A stretch of 64,000 nucleotides of DNA. It comes from CALMKX01 sp036274895. Its GTDB lineage: Bacteria > Acidobacteriota > Thermoanaerobaculia > Multivoradales > SZUA-115. The DNA lies in NCBI GenBank assembly GCA_036274895.1, contig DASUEU010000004.1:1-64000 (forward strand), written 5' to 3'. The position numbers were made by a program, and so were the translations under genes. Of the stretch, positions 51,308 to 59,851 are shown piece after piece. Position 1 is the first letter of the stretch, and every line of letters begins with the position of its first letter. Under the pieces are notes generated by a model, which saw nothing but the letters and a program-made list of their open reading frames with translations, was not told the origin of the DNA and searched no databases.

Positions 51308-52030
51308 TCACCAGGACTCCCCGGGCTTCATGGCCAGAACCTCGCACTTGACGCCGATGTCGTCGAGGGCGAGCCTCAGGGCCTCGGGCGTGCCGGTGAG
51401 CATGGGGAAGGTCCCCCAGTGCACCGGGATCACGCGACGGACCCCGAGGTAGCGGCATGCACGGGCCGCTTGCTGGGGGTCCATGGTGAAGAGGTCGCCG
51501 ATCGGCAGGAAGGCCAGCTCCGGCCGCCAGAGCTCTGCGATCAGCTGCATGTCGGAGAACAGGGCGGTATCCCCGGCATGGTAGAGGGTGTAGCCGGAGG
51601 GCAATCGCACGACGTAACCGGCGGGGTTGCCGCCGTTGACCACGCGATCGCCGTCCTGGATGGTGGAAGAGTGGTCTGCCCGCACCATGGTGACCGCCAA
51701 GCCCATGACGTCCTGGGTGCCGCCGGTGTTCATCTGACGGACGTTGGCGACCCCTTGGGATTGCAGCCAGACGCCGATCTCCCAGTTGCAGACGACCGCC
51801 TCCGGCCGGTAGCGCCGGGCCAGGGCTACGGCGTCGTTCATGTGGTCGCTGTGGCCATGGGTGATGAGGATGGCATCGAGGCGCCCGAGGTCCTTCGAGG
51901 CCGCCGGGCAAGCCGGGTTGGTGTCGACCCAGGGATCGATGACCACCACCTGCCCCTCGGCGAGGTCGAGGCGCACGGTGGAGTGGCCCAGGTAGGTGAT
52001 CTTCGGGCGCGCGTGTCCCTGCATCGGCAT
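51308..52030 (-). CDS. UPF0173-type metal-dependent hydrolase
   Basis: Metallo-beta-lactamase-fold protein of 240 residues. KITYLGHSTVRLDL at the start, ITHGHSDHMNDA (the H-x-H-x-D-H zinc motif), ADHSS, HAGDTALF and VIPVHWGTFPML are the landmarks of the UPF0173/YtkL family. Cytoplasmic, substrate unknown. ATG at 52030 or 52024. The 158 bp between its stop and the infC start contain no gene; GCCGG-type inverted segments there may end this transcript or form the infC leader. Confidence 0.9.
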   Translation of the reverse strand: MPMQGHARPKITYLGHSTVRLDLAEGQVVVIDPWVDTNPACPAASKDLGRLDAILITHGHSDHMNDAVALARRYRPEAVVCNWEIGVWLQSQGVANVRQMNTGGTQDVMGLAVTMVRADHSSTIQDGDRVVNGGNPAGYVVRLPSGYTLYHAGDTALFSDMQLIAELWRPELAFLPIGDLFTMDPQQAARACRYLGVRRVIPVHWGTFPMLTGTPEALRLALDDIGVKCEVLAMKPGESW

Positions 52031-52145
52031 CGGTCCTCGTTCACAGCCCCCACATCGAGCGACGTTGGAAGAACGGCCCTATTCTACTCAGTTTGTCCGG
52101 GCCGTCGAGGTGGGAGCCCTCGCGAGCGGGTGATAGCCTGCCGGC

Positions 52146-52667
52146 GTGAGCGTCGTCGAGGAGCATCGCGCCTACTCTCCGTCGTCCCTGGGCTTCGCCG
52201 TGGTCACCGTCAGCGACAGCCGCACCGAGGCCACCGACACCGGCGGTGCCCGGATCCGAGACCTGGCGGTGGCCGCCGGCCACCGGGTCGCACACTCCGA
52301 GATCGTGCCCGACGAGGTCGACGAGATCCTCGGCGGCCTCGATCGCGCCCTCACCCACGACGGGGTGGACGTGGTGGTGCTCACCGGCGGCACCGGCTTT
52401 TCGCCCCGCGATCACACCGTCGAGGCGGTGGCCCCGCGCTTCGAGGCCGAGGTGCCGGGCTTCGGCGAGCTGTTCCGGATGCTCTCTCACCGCGAGATCG
52501 GCGCCGCGGCGATGCTCTCGCGGGCCACCGCGGGCCTCGTCGACCGGCGGGTGGTCTTCTTGCTGCCGGGCTCCCCCAAGGCGGTGGAGTTGGCGATGCG
52601 CGAGCTGATCCTGCCCGAGGCGGGTCATCTGCTCGGGCAGATCCGGCGCGCCCCTACTTGCTCCTGA
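52146..52667 (+). CDS. moaB: Molybdenum cofactor biosynthesis protein MoaB/Mog family
   Basis: Protein of 173 residues of the MoaB/MogA fold that adenylates molybdopterin before molybdate insertion. Landmarks: FAVVTVSDSRTEATDTGG, DVVVLTGGTGFSPRDHTVEAV and the LPGSPKAVELAM end. GTG start at 52146. No other cofactor gene is beside it, but a molybdopterin oxidoreductase gene at 62337 gives the cofactor a use. The last 14 bp overlap the convergent small membrane-protein gene. Confidence 0.92.
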   Translation: MSVVEEHRAYSPSSLGFAVVTVSDSRTEATDTGGARIRDLAVAAGHRVAHSEIVPDEVDEILGGLDRALTHDGVDVVVLTGGTGFSPRDHTVEAVAPRFEAEVPGFGELFRMLSHREIGAAAMLSRATAGLVDRRVVFLLPGSPKAVELAMRELILPEAGHLLGQIRRAPTCS

Positions 52668-52905
52668 ACATCCGGTAGACCAGCAGCACCAGGATCGCGC
52701 CGGCGACGGCGATGCCGAAGCTGCGCAGGTCGAAGCCCTGGACCGTGCCCATCCCCAGCCGGGTGGCGATGAAGCCGCCGATCACGGCGCCGACGATGCC
52801 CAGGATCGAGGTCACGATGCAGCCTCCCGGGTCCTTGCCCGGCATGACGAACTTGGCGAGCGCACCAGCGATCAGACCGAAGATTACCCAGGACAGGATT
52901 CCCAT
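52654..52905 (-). CDS. GlsB/YeaQ/YmgE-family small membrane protein
   Basis: An 83-residue inner-membrane protein with three hydrophobic helices and glycine-rich packing motifs: MGILSWVIFGLIAGALAKFV, GGCIVTSILGIVGAVIGGFI and FGIAVAGAILVLLVYRMF. The GKDPGG loop between helices 1 and 2 is typical of this transglycosylase-associated stress-response family. ATG at 52905 follows GAGGAGG. Role unknown beyond a stress association in relatives. Confidence 0.9.
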   Translation of the reverse strand: MGILSWVIFGLIAGALAKFVMPGKDPGGCIVTSILGIVGAVIGGFIATRLGMGTVQGFDLRSFGIAVAGAILVLLVYRMFRSK

Positions 52906-52959
52906 GACTTCTCCTCCTCGCAAGGGGCGTTGAGGTGAGAGTCTAGCAACTCCCCGGTC

Positions 52960-53574
52960 TCAGCCCTTCCGATTCCGGTACAGCGACTCGTCGACCATCG
53001 CCACCATGCGCTCGACGTCGAGGCCGCAGTCGACGAAGGCGGCGATGCGCTCGGCTTCGCGGCGGGGCTGGGCGAGCACGGCGCTGTAGTCCACGTAGAG
53101 AGCCTCGAAGTGCGGCGAGTGGGACAGCCAGTACTTGGCACGCAGCAGATGGTCCTCGAAGTGGGCGCGCATCTCGGCGTCGGCCGTTTCGCTGGCTTCA
53201 CCGCGGCGGTCGAGCATCTTGGCCTGCGAGGCCAGCACCTCGGAGAGGTCCCGGCGCATGAAGACGATCTTGTAGTTGTGGGTTGGGGGAAGGTCCTTGA
53301 GGAGAAAGGAAATGATCTTGACCACCTTGCCGCGGGCCTCGGCGAGCCAGCCCTTGTCCTGGTCCTGGGCCAGGTTCTTGACCCTTTCGTCCTCGTAGTA
53401 GCCCTTCGGGTTGTCCTCGTCGGCCGTGCGGATGCCGTCGGTGACGGGTGAGAGCCCCCCCGCCTCGAGCATCTTCATGGCCATGGAGGTCCCGGACCGG
53501 GGCAGGCCCGAGACGACCACGATCGGCCTGCCGTAGCGCAGTCGCCGCCAGAAGCGGGTGAGAGACGAAGGCAT
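52960..53574 (-). CDS. Sulfotransferase-family protein
   Basis: A 204-residue protein with the PAPS 5'-phosphosulfate loop PIVVVSGLPRSGTSMAMKML near residue 17 and a later 3'-phosphate region (FMRRDLSEVLASQAKM). The end VMVDESLYRNRKG-like resembles short bacterial sulfotransferases. A nucleotide-binding role is clear; the acceptor is unknown. It is divergent from the alkaline-phosphatase-superfamily genes, which might act on sulfate or phosphate esters, so a shared pathway is plausible but inferred. Confidence 0.82.
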   Translation of the reverse strand: MPSSLTRFWRRLRYGRPIVVVSGLPRSGTSMAMKMLEAGGLSPVTDGIRTADEDNPKGYYEDERVKNLAQDQDKGWLAEARGKVVKIISFLLKDLPPTHNYKIVFMRRDLSEVLASQAKMLDRRGEASETADAEMRAHFEDHLLRAKYWLSHSPHFEALYVDYSAVLAQPRREAERIAAFVDCGLDVERMVAMVDESLYRNRKG

Positions 53575-53606
53575 GCGGGAGGTTCCTTTCTGGCCACCTG
53601 GATCGC

Positions 53607-53635
53607 TTGATCTGACCGATCCATCCGGCTATGCT
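53607..53635 (+). promoter_or_regulatory. Putative promoter of the phosphatase cluster
   Basis: TTGATC (53607-53612), 17 bp, TATGCT (53630-53635): four of six matches in each hexamer with ideal spacing, 71 bp before the first phosphatase ATG at 53707. Confidence 0.45.
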
Positions 53636-53706
53636 GCCGGCCGTTCGTTCACCGGCGCCCGGAAGCGGGCGAGAGCATACAGCACCCCCCAACTCACAAC
53701 GAGCTG

Positions 53707-55917
53707 ATGAAGCCGCCCTCCCGTCTGCGCTCCCGCCGTGCCTTCTGGCTGGTGGTGGCGCTCGCCTCGCTCGCCACGGTGCCGGCGTGGGGCTACGTCG
53801 GCCCGGGGGCCGGCTTCGCCTTGCTGTCGTCCTTCATGGTGGTGGCCACCACCATTCTGCTGGCCATCGCCACCATCCTGATCTGGCCCTTCCGGGCCCT
53901 CTACCGCCGCCTGCGGCGGGGCAAGCCGCTCCAGACCCGGGTGCGCCGGCTGGTGATCGTGGGCTTCGACGGCCAGGACCCGCGTCTGACCGATCGCTTC
54001 CTGGCCGAGGGCAAGCTGCCCAACCTGAAGCGCCTGGCCGAGATGGGCTGCTACAAGCGCCTGACCTCGACCTATCCCTCGATCACCCCGGTCGCCTGGT
54101 CCTCCTTCTCGACCGGCACTCACCCGGGTAAGCACAACATCTTCGACTTCCTCGCGCGCGACCGCCAGACCTATCTGCCCCTGCTCTCCTCAACGCGCAT
54201 CGGCGAGGTGCGCAAGTTTTTAAAGCTGGGCAAGTACCGCATTCCGATGGAGCAGCCGGAGCTGACCCTGTTGCGGCGCTCGACGCCCTTCTGGTCGATC
54301 CTCGGCGAGAAGGGCATCTGGTCGACGATCCTGCGCGTACCGATCACCTTCCCGCCGGACCGCTTCTACGGCGCCGAGCTGTCGGCGATGTCGGTGCCGG
54401 ACCTGCTGGGCAGCCAGGGGACCTTCCTGCTCTTCACCACTCGCCCGGCGAGCGACAAGTTCAAGGAAGGCGGCCTGCGGGTGGCCCTGACCCCGAGCCC
54501 GGCTGACCATGGCGGCAAGCTGCCGGCGCGCTTCGTGACCTCGATCGAGGGTCCGGAGAACCTCTTCCTCGAAGGCAAGCCGCCCCTCTCGGTGCCGATG
54601 ACCATCGAGCTCGACCAGCAGGCTGGCCGGGTCACGGTGGCGATCGGCAAGGAGGAGAAGGTTCCTCTGGCCTTGGGCGAGCTCTCCGGCTGGGTCTCCG
54701 TGCACTTTGCCGCGGCGCCGGCGATCACCGTGCGCGCCATCTGCCGGCTCCAGGTGACCGAGATGGGCGAGCACTTCTCGCTCTACGTCTCGCCCCTGAA
54801 CCTCGACCCGGAGGGCCCGGCCATGCCGATCTCCCACCCGGGCTACTACGCCACCTATCTGGCCAAGAAGATCGGACCCTACGCCACGCTGGGCCTGGCG
54901 GAGGACACCTGGTCCTTGAACGAGCAGGTGGTCGACGACGGCACCTTCTTGAAGCAGGCTCTCGACATCGACGACGAGCGGCGGGCGATGTTCTTCGCCG
55001 CCCTCGACCGCCTCGAGAAGGGCTCGCTGGTCTGCGTCTTCGACGCCACGGACCGGGTTCAGCACATGTTCTGGCGCTACCTCGAGCAGGACCACCCGGC
55101 CCGCGCGGCCCGTCCCGACTCCGAGCACACCCAGGCCATCGAGGAGGTCTACCGCCGCAACGACGAGATGGTCGGCAAGGTGATGGCGAAGCTCGGCAAG
55201 GGCGACCTTCTGATGGTGATCTCCGACCACGGCTTCACCTCGTTCCGGCGGGGAGTGAACCTCAATCGCTGGCTGCTCGAGAACGGCTATCTCTTCTTGA
55301 AGGAAGGCAAGGACGGCAGCGCCGAGTGGCTGGTGGACGTCGACTGGTCGCGCACCCGCGCCTACGCCCTCGGCCTGGTCGGGATGTACGTGAACGTCAA
55401 GGGCCGCGAGGCCCAGGGCATCGTCGAGCCGGGCAGAGAAGCCCAGGCCCTCCTGGCCGAGATCGTCCAGAAGATGTCCGGCCTGAAGGATGCCGAGAAG
55501 AACGAGGTGGGCATCCGAGAGGTCTTCGAGACGGCCAAGCTTTACGACGGTCCCTACCTCGAGAACGCCCCGGACCTGATCGTGGGCTACAACCACGGCT
55601 ATCGGGTGTCGTGGGACTGCGCCACCGGCATGGTGGCGGGACCGATCTTCGAGGACAACACCAAGGCCTGGAGCGGCGACCACTGTGTCGACCCTCGCCT
55701 GGTGCCGGGCGTCTTCTTCTGTAGCCACAAGATCGATGTCGCCGAGCCGGCGCTGATGGATGTGGCCCCCACGGCCTTGACCCTCTTCGGCGTCGAGCCG
55801 CCCAAGCACATGGATGCCAAGCCCCTGTTCAAGCCCGGGCCCCTCGGCACGGACCCCTTCGCGAAGAAGGCAGCCCCGGTCACCAAGACGGCGGCCAAAG
55901 GGGGGAAGGCGGCATGA
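53707..55917 (+). CDS. Membrane-anchored alkaline-phosphatase-superfamily protein (NPP-like)
   Basis: A 736-residue protein. Residues about 11-30 and 38-60 are hydrophobic segments separated by YVGPGAGFA. The basic stretch RALYRRLRRGK follows, and then the hydrolase domain. By the positive-inside rule the domain would lie in the cytoplasm. Catalytic and metal residues: VIVGFDGQDP, SITPVAWSSFSTGTHPGKHN (nucleophile Thr), ISDHGFTSFRR and WSGDHCVDP. The fold is that of type I phosphodiesterases/nucleotide pyrophosphatases. A Lys/Ala-rich tail ends the chain. Substrate unknown. The TGA overlaps an ATG at 55914 (ATGA), the ancestral start of the next gene in my reading. Confidence 0.88.
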   Translation: MKPPSRLRSRRAFWLVVALASLATVPAWGYVGPGAGFALLSSFMVVATTILLAIATILIWPFRALYRRLRRGKPLQTRVRRLVIVGFDGQDPRLTDRFLAEGKLPNLKRLAEMGCYKRLTSTYPSITPVAWSSFSTGTHPGKHNIFDFLARDRQTYLPLLSSTRIGEVRKFLKLGKYRIPMEQPELTLLRRSTPFWSILGEKGIWSTILRVPITFPPDRFYGAELSAMSVPDLLGSQGTFLLFTTRPASDKFKEGGLRVALTPSPADHGGKLPARFVTSIEGPENLFLEGKPPLSVPMTIELDQQAGRVTVAIGKEEKVPLALGELSGWVSVHFAAAPAITVRAICRLQVTEMGEHFSLYVSPLNLDPEGPAMPISHPGYYATYLAKKIGPYATLGLAEDTWSLNEQVVDDGTFLKQALDIDDERRAMFFAALDRLEKGSLVCVFDATDRVQHMFWRYLEQDHPARAARPDSEHTQAIEEVYRRNDEMVGKVMAKLGKGDLLMVISDHGFTSFRRGVNLNRWLLENGYLFLKEGKDGSAEWLVDVDWSRTRAYALGLVGMYVNVKGREAQGIVEPGREAQALLAEIVQKMSGLKDAEKNEVGIREVFETAKLYDGPYLENAPDLIVGYNHGYRVSWDCATGMVAGPIFEDNTKAWSGDHCVDPRLVPGVFFCSHKIDVAEPALMDVAPTALTLFGVEPPKHMDAKPLFKPGPLGTDPFAKKAAPVTKTAAKGGKAA

Positions 55918-56282
55918 GGAGGCTGGATACCCACCCTCACGGTTGTCATCCTGAGCGAAGCGAAGGATCTGGGTGGGCGTGTGCAATCTCCGCGTGGCTG
56001 CGCGAGCGATTGAAATCGCTCGCTACCCATGGACGTCCCTGGCGGGACGAGGAAGGGGAGATCCCTCCGCTTCGCCTGCGTCGCTGCGCTCCTTCGGCTC
56101 CGGTCGGGATGACAACGGGCAGAACTTTTGGACTGCGGCGCCTCGGCGCCGCTTTGGAGCGCCGAGAAAGCGGCGACACGTCGCCGCACTCCAAAGGCGT
56201 TCTCTCGACGTCCGAGGTTCTTTCTCCGGCCCGTCAGGGACGTCCATGGGTAGCGAGGGAGTTCAATCCCTCGCGAGGCGGC
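55918..56282. repeat. Mosaic of inverted repeats between the two phosphatase genes
   Basis: Three nested or abutting repeat units. (a) 55942-56116 is bounded by GTTGTCATCC and GGATGACAAC, and has the text GAGCGAAGCGAAGGATCT seen in many dispersed bacterial repeats, plus a perfect hairpin with 10-bp arms at 56002-56023. (b) A perfect 20-bp pair in inverted orientation, 56022-56041 and 56235-56254, core ACCCATGGACGTCCC, with a further GCGAGGGA/TCCCTCGC hairpin at 56253-56274. (c) An inverted pair, 56126-56140 and 56182-56196 (core TTTGGA.TGCGGCG). The frame stays open through all of it but the encoded peptide (CHPERSEGS-type) is a repeat artefact. Confidence 0.8.
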
Positions 56283-58217
56283 GTGTGTTGCGCTCTCCTC
56301 CTCCCCCTCCTCCTCGCCGCCTGCGGCGATGGGGCAGGCAGCAAGGGCGCCAAGGTCATCGTCCTCGGCTTCGACGGCATGGACCCGGTCTTCGCCCGGC
56401 GCCTGATGGACGAGGGCAAGCTGCCCAACCTGGCCCGGCTGGCCCAGGAGGGTCACTTCCAGGCTCTGGGCACCGCCATCCCGCCCCAGAGCCCGGTCGC
56501 GTGGTCGAACTTCATCACCGGCATGGATGCCGGCGGTCACGGGATCTACGACTTCATCCACCGCGATCCGAAGACGATGATCCCTTACCTGTCGACCAGC
56601 AAGGCCGAGGAGTCGACCAAGTTCGTCAAGATCGGCAAGAAGTACCAGTTCCCCCTGGACGGCGGAGCCGTCGAGCTGCTGCGCCGGGGCAAGCCGTTCT
56701 GGGAAGTGCTCGACGAGCGGGGCATCGAGACCATCGTGGTGCGCATGCCGGCCAACTTCCCGCCCTCGGGCAAGGCGGCCAAGGAGCTGTCCGGCATGGG
56801 GACGCCGGACCTGCGCGGCACGCCGGGGACCTTCCTCTTCTACACCACCGAGCTGTTCAAGTACTACGGCCGGGAGCTCTCGGGCGGCGAGGTGCACGAG
56901 GTCTTCATCGAGGATGACCAGGTCAAGGCCGATCTGTACGGGCCGATGAACAGCTTCCTGCAGAAGGAGGAGCGAGCCACTGCACCGTTCACTGCCCACA
57001 TCGATCCCAGCCGCGATGTGATCAAGCTGGTGGTCGGCGACGAGGAGCGGGTGCTCGCTGCCGGCGAGTGGAGCGACTGGGTGCCGATCGACTTCGACCT
57101 CATGCCCACCCAGAGCGTGCGCGGCATCGCTCGCTTCTACTTGAAGCGGGTGCGGCCCGAGTTCGAGCTTTACGTGACGCCGATCAACATCGATCCGCTC
57201 GAGCCGGCCCTGCCGATCTCCAACCCCGAGGATTATGCGGCCCACCTCGCCGAGGCCACCGATCGCTACTACACCGAGGAGATGCCGGAAGACACCAAGG
57301 CCCTGACCGAGGGGGTCTTCACTCCCGAGGAGTTCCTGGTCCAGGCCCGGCTGGCCGGCGATCCCCTGATCGATCAACTGCGGGTGGTGCTCGACGAATA
57401 CCGCTCGGGGCTGTTGTTCTATTACTTCGGCAACCTGGACCTGGTCTCCCACATGATGTGGCGGGCGATGGATCCCGAACATCCCGCCTACGACGCGGAA
57501 AAGGACGGCCCGTTCCGCGACGTGGTCACTGAGCTGTACCAGAAGTTCGACGGCATCGTCGGCATGGCCCGCGAGCGGATGCCGAAGGATGCGTTGTTGG
57601 TGGTGATGTCGGACCACGGCTTCGCCTCGTTCCGGCGCGCCGTGCACTTGAACACCTGGCTTAAGGACAACGGCTACGTCGTGCCGATCGATGCCAACCG
57701 CAAGAGCGATCCGGGCTTCTTCGCCAACATCGACTTCAAACGCAGCCGGGCCTATGCCTTGGGGCTGAACGGCCTCTACGTCAACTTGAAGGGGCGCGAG
57801 AAGGACGGCATCGTGGAGCCTTCGCAGCGCGAGGCCCTGATGGCCGAGATCTCGGCCAAGCTGCTCGCCGCCACCGATCCCGCCAACGGCCAGCGCATCG
57901 TCACCAAGGTCTACGCCCGCGAGCAGACCTTCGACGACCGCGGCCAGCGCGAGATCGGCCCCGACCTGGTGGTCGGCTACGCAAAGGGCTACCGCACCTC
58001 GAACGAGTCCGCCCTGGGAGCTCTGGCGGCGGAGGCCATCGTCGACAACACCAGCGCCTGGAGCGGCGATCACTGCATGGATCACGAGGCCGTGCCGGGA
58101 GTGCTCTTCGCCAGCCGGCCGCTCGCCAAGCCGGCCACCGGCTTGAAGGACCTCGCCGCCTCCCTGCTCTTCGAGCTGGGCGTCAGGGAAGCGTTTCCAC
58201 CGCCCGTCGAGCGGTGA
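56283..58217 (+). CDS. Lipoprotein of the alkaline-phosphatase superfamily (NPP-like)
   Basis: A paralogue of the preceding phosphatase, 644 residues from a GTG at 56283. LLLPLLLAACGDG gives a lipobox, so this domain should face the periplasm, opposite to its neighbour. Active-site residues: VIVLGFDGMDP, PPQSPVAWSNFITGMDAGGHGIYDF (Ser at the nucleophile position, where the neighbour has Thr), MSDHGFASFRR and WSGDHCMDH. Its true start is unsure: the frame is open back to ATG 55914, overlapping the upstream stop, but those 123 codons are repeat sequence. The n-region of the signal peptide may have been replaced by the repeat. Confidence 0.85.
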   Translation: MCCALLLPLLLAACGDGAGSKGAKVIVLGFDGMDPVFARRLMDEGKLPNLARLAQEGHFQALGTAIPPQSPVAWSNFITGMDAGGHGIYDFIHRDPKTMIPYLSTSKAEESTKFVKIGKKYQFPLDGGAVELLRRGKPFWEVLDERGIETIVVRMPANFPPSGKAAKELSGMGTPDLRGTPGTFLFYTTELFKYYGRELSGGEVHEVFIEDDQVKADLYGPMNSFLQKEERATAPFTAHIDPSRDVIKLVVGDEERVLAAGEWSDWVPIDFDLMPTQSVRGIARFYLKRVRPEFELYVTPINIDPLEPALPISNPEDYAAHLAEATDRYYTEEMPEDTKALTEGVFTPEEFLVQARLAGDPLIDQLRVVLDEYRSGLLFYYFGNLDLVSHMMWRAMDPEHPAYDAEKDGPFRDVVTELYQKFDGIVGMARERMPKDALLVVMSDHGFASFRRAVHLNTWLKDNGYVVPIDANRKSDPGFFANIDFKRSRAYALGLNGLYVNLKGREKDGIVEPSQREALMAEISAKLLAATDPANGQRIVTKVYAREQTFDDRGQREIGPDLVVGYAKGYRTSNESALGALAAEAIVDNTSAWSGDHCMDHEAVPGVLFASRPLAKPATGLKDLAASLLFELGVREAFPPPVER

Positions 58218-58236
58218 TCGCAAGGAAGGAGCGCAG

Positions 58237-58434
58237 ATGTTCGGAGACTCCGTCAAGGTCAAGCTCGACAAGGATCTGGTCGCCCGCGTCAAGCGCATGA
58301 GCGACATCGCCGGTTATTCCTCGCCCGAGGAGTTCATCACTCACGCCCTCGAGAAGGAGCTCGCCAAGCTCGAGGACGCCGGCTCCGAGGAAGAGATCAA
58401 GAAGCGCCTGCGCGGCCTGGGCTACATTTCCTGA
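58237..58434 (+). CDS. Small ribbon-helix-helix-like protein
   Basis: A 65-residue protein starting SVKVKLDKDLVARVKRMSDIAGYSSPEEFITHALEKEL, a CopG/Arc-like beta-strand followed by two helices, then a charged helical tail. AAGGAG precedes the ATG. It sits 19 bp after the phosphatase lipoprotein gene and 19 bp before the membrane-protein gene, clearly in the same operon. It may be a DNA-binding regulator or a small structural partner; the cluster position suggests a tie to the phosphatases (inference). Confidence 0.75.
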   Translation: MFGDSVKVKLDKDLVARVKRMSDIAGYSSPEEFITHALEKELAKLEDAGSEEEIKKRLRGLGYIS

Positions 58435-58453
58435 ACCGACGTTTCTCGCCACC

Positions 58454-59296
58454 ATGTCCGCCATCAACGCCACGCTCGTCAGGCTCTTCGACCTGCTGCT
58501 CGCCCCGCTCTCGGGGTTGGCGCCGACCTGGGGCGTGGTGCTTTTCTCGGTGCTCTTCGGCGTGGTGGTGCTGTGGGTCTACAAGAAGACCTCGAACCAG
58601 GAGAAGCTCGAGCAGGTCAAGCGGCGCATTCATGCCGGCCTGTTCGAGATCCGGCTGTTCAACGACAGCATGCCGGCGATCTTCCGCGCCCAGGCTGAGA
58701 TCCTGCGGGCCAATCTGCACTACCTGGCCCTGTCCCTGGTGCCGCTCGCCTGGATGATCGTGCCGCTGACCCTGGTGGTGGCGCAGCTGCAGTTCCACTG
58801 GGGCTACCGCGGGCTCGAGCCCGGCAAAGCGGTGCTGCTCGAGGCCACCCTGGCCCCAAGCGCAGCGAGCTCGCCGAAGGATGCCTCGGGTGCGCCGCAG
58901 GTGACGCTCTCGGCCCCCCCGGGGGTGAAGGTGGAGGCGGGGCCGGTGTTCTCACCCAAGGAGCGCCAGCTGACCTGGCGGATCTCGGCCGAGCGAGCCG
59001 GCACCTACGAGCTGGCCCTCGAGGTTGGGGGCCAGCGGATCACCAAGAGCCTGGTGTCCTCGCAGAGGGTGGTGCGGCGCTCGCCGATTCGCGTCGGCGG
59101 AAGCTTCCTCGACCAGCTGCTCTATCCCGCCGAGCCGCCCTTACCCTCCGGCTCGCCCGTGGTGGAGATCACCCTCGGCTACCCCGAGGCCGAGGTCAGC
59201 CTCTTCGGCTGGAAGACCCACTGGCTGATCGCCTCGATCCTGCTCTCGATCGTCGTCGCCTTCGCCCTGCGCAAGCCGATGGGCGTGACGATCTGA
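58454..59296 (+). CDS. DUF106/EMC3-like membrane protein with periplasmic beta domain
   Basis: A 280-residue protein with TM1 at about 25-45, a basic/amphipathic cytoplasmic hairpin (YKKTSNQEKLEQVKRRIHAGLFEIRLFNDSMPAIFRAQ) and TM2 at about 95-115. A periplasmic beta-sandwich-like domain follows (about 120-255), and then TM3 at the C-terminus. The first half resembles the Oxa1/EMC3/DUF106 insertase superfamily in layout (TM, coiled coil, TM). The family call needs a structural or profile comparison. It is the last gene of the phosphatase cluster and could scaffold the two phosphatases across the membrane (speculation). Confidence 0.65.
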   Translation: MSAINATLVRLFDLLLAPLSGLAPTWGVVLFSVLFGVVVLWVYKKTSNQEKLEQVKRRIHAGLFEIRLFNDSMPAIFRAQAEILRANLHYLALSLVPLAWMIVPLTLVVAQLQFHWGYRGLEPGKAVLLEATLAPSAASSPKDASGAPQVTLSAPPGVKVEAGPVFSPKERQLTWRISAERAGTYELALEVGGQRITKSLVSSQRVVRRSPIRVGGSFLDQLLYPAEPPLPSGSPVVEITLGYPEAEVSLFGWKTHWLIASILLSIVVAFALRKPMGVTI

Positions 59297-59314
59297 AGGG
59301 CAGCCAGCCTACCG

Positions 59315-59755
59315 GTGCGCATCCGCCCCGTCACGCCCGCCGACACCGCCGAGTGGCTGCGGATGCGCGAGTTGCTCTGGCCGGAGGTGCCGCAGGATCA
59401 TCCGCTGGAGGTTGCGGCCTACTTCGCTGAGAAGCGCCCTGAGCTCGCCACCTTCGTGATCGATCGCGAGGGTGGGCGGCTGGGGGGCTTCGTCGAGGCT
59501 TCTCAACGGGCCTATGCCGAGGGTTGCGCGACCTCGCCCGTGGGCTACGTCGAGGGGTGGTGGGTGGACGAAGACCTGCGCCGGCAGGGCTGGGGCGCCC
59601 GGCTGATCGCCGCGGCCGAAGGCTGGGCGCGACAGCAGGACCTCACCGAGATGGCGAGCGACTGCGAGCTCGACAACCAGGTGAGCCTCGCCGCTCACGT
59701 CGCCCTCGGTTACCAAGAGGTCGAGCGCGTCATCTGCTTCCGCAAGACGCTCTGA
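59315..59755 (+). CDS. GNAT acetyltransferase, aminoglycoside 6'-N-acetyltransferase-like
   Basis: A 146-residue acetyltransferase. IRPVTPADTAEWLRMRELLWP at the start, GYVEGWWVDEDLRRQGWGARL (acetyl-CoA loop R-R-x-G-x-G) and EMASDCELDNQVSLAAHVALGYQEVERVICFRKTL match the AAC(6')-I layout closely. The final ExERVxxFRKxL is characteristic. GTG start at 59315, 18 bp after the membrane-protein gene. Many chromosomal relatives act on other amines, so resistance is possible but not certain. Confidence 0.85.
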   Translation: MRIRPVTPADTAEWLRMRELLWPEVPQDHPLEVAAYFAEKRPELATFVIDREGGRLGGFVEASQRAYAEGCATSPVGYVEGWWVDEDLRRQGWGARLIAAAEGWARQQDLTEMASDCELDNQVSLAAHVALGYQEVERVICFRKTL

Positions 59756-59851
59756 TCAGCGAGCCTTCCGCCGGGCGGCCAGCTCGTTCGGTCTGTTTCG
59801 TAATAGTTCTCTTAAGCCCGTCGGTACATCCTCGATCTGGAGGCATCGATC

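Noticed and set aside
59315..59755. Mobile antibiotic-resistance cassette
   Set aside because: No integron site, insertion sequence or base-composition shift flanks the gene.
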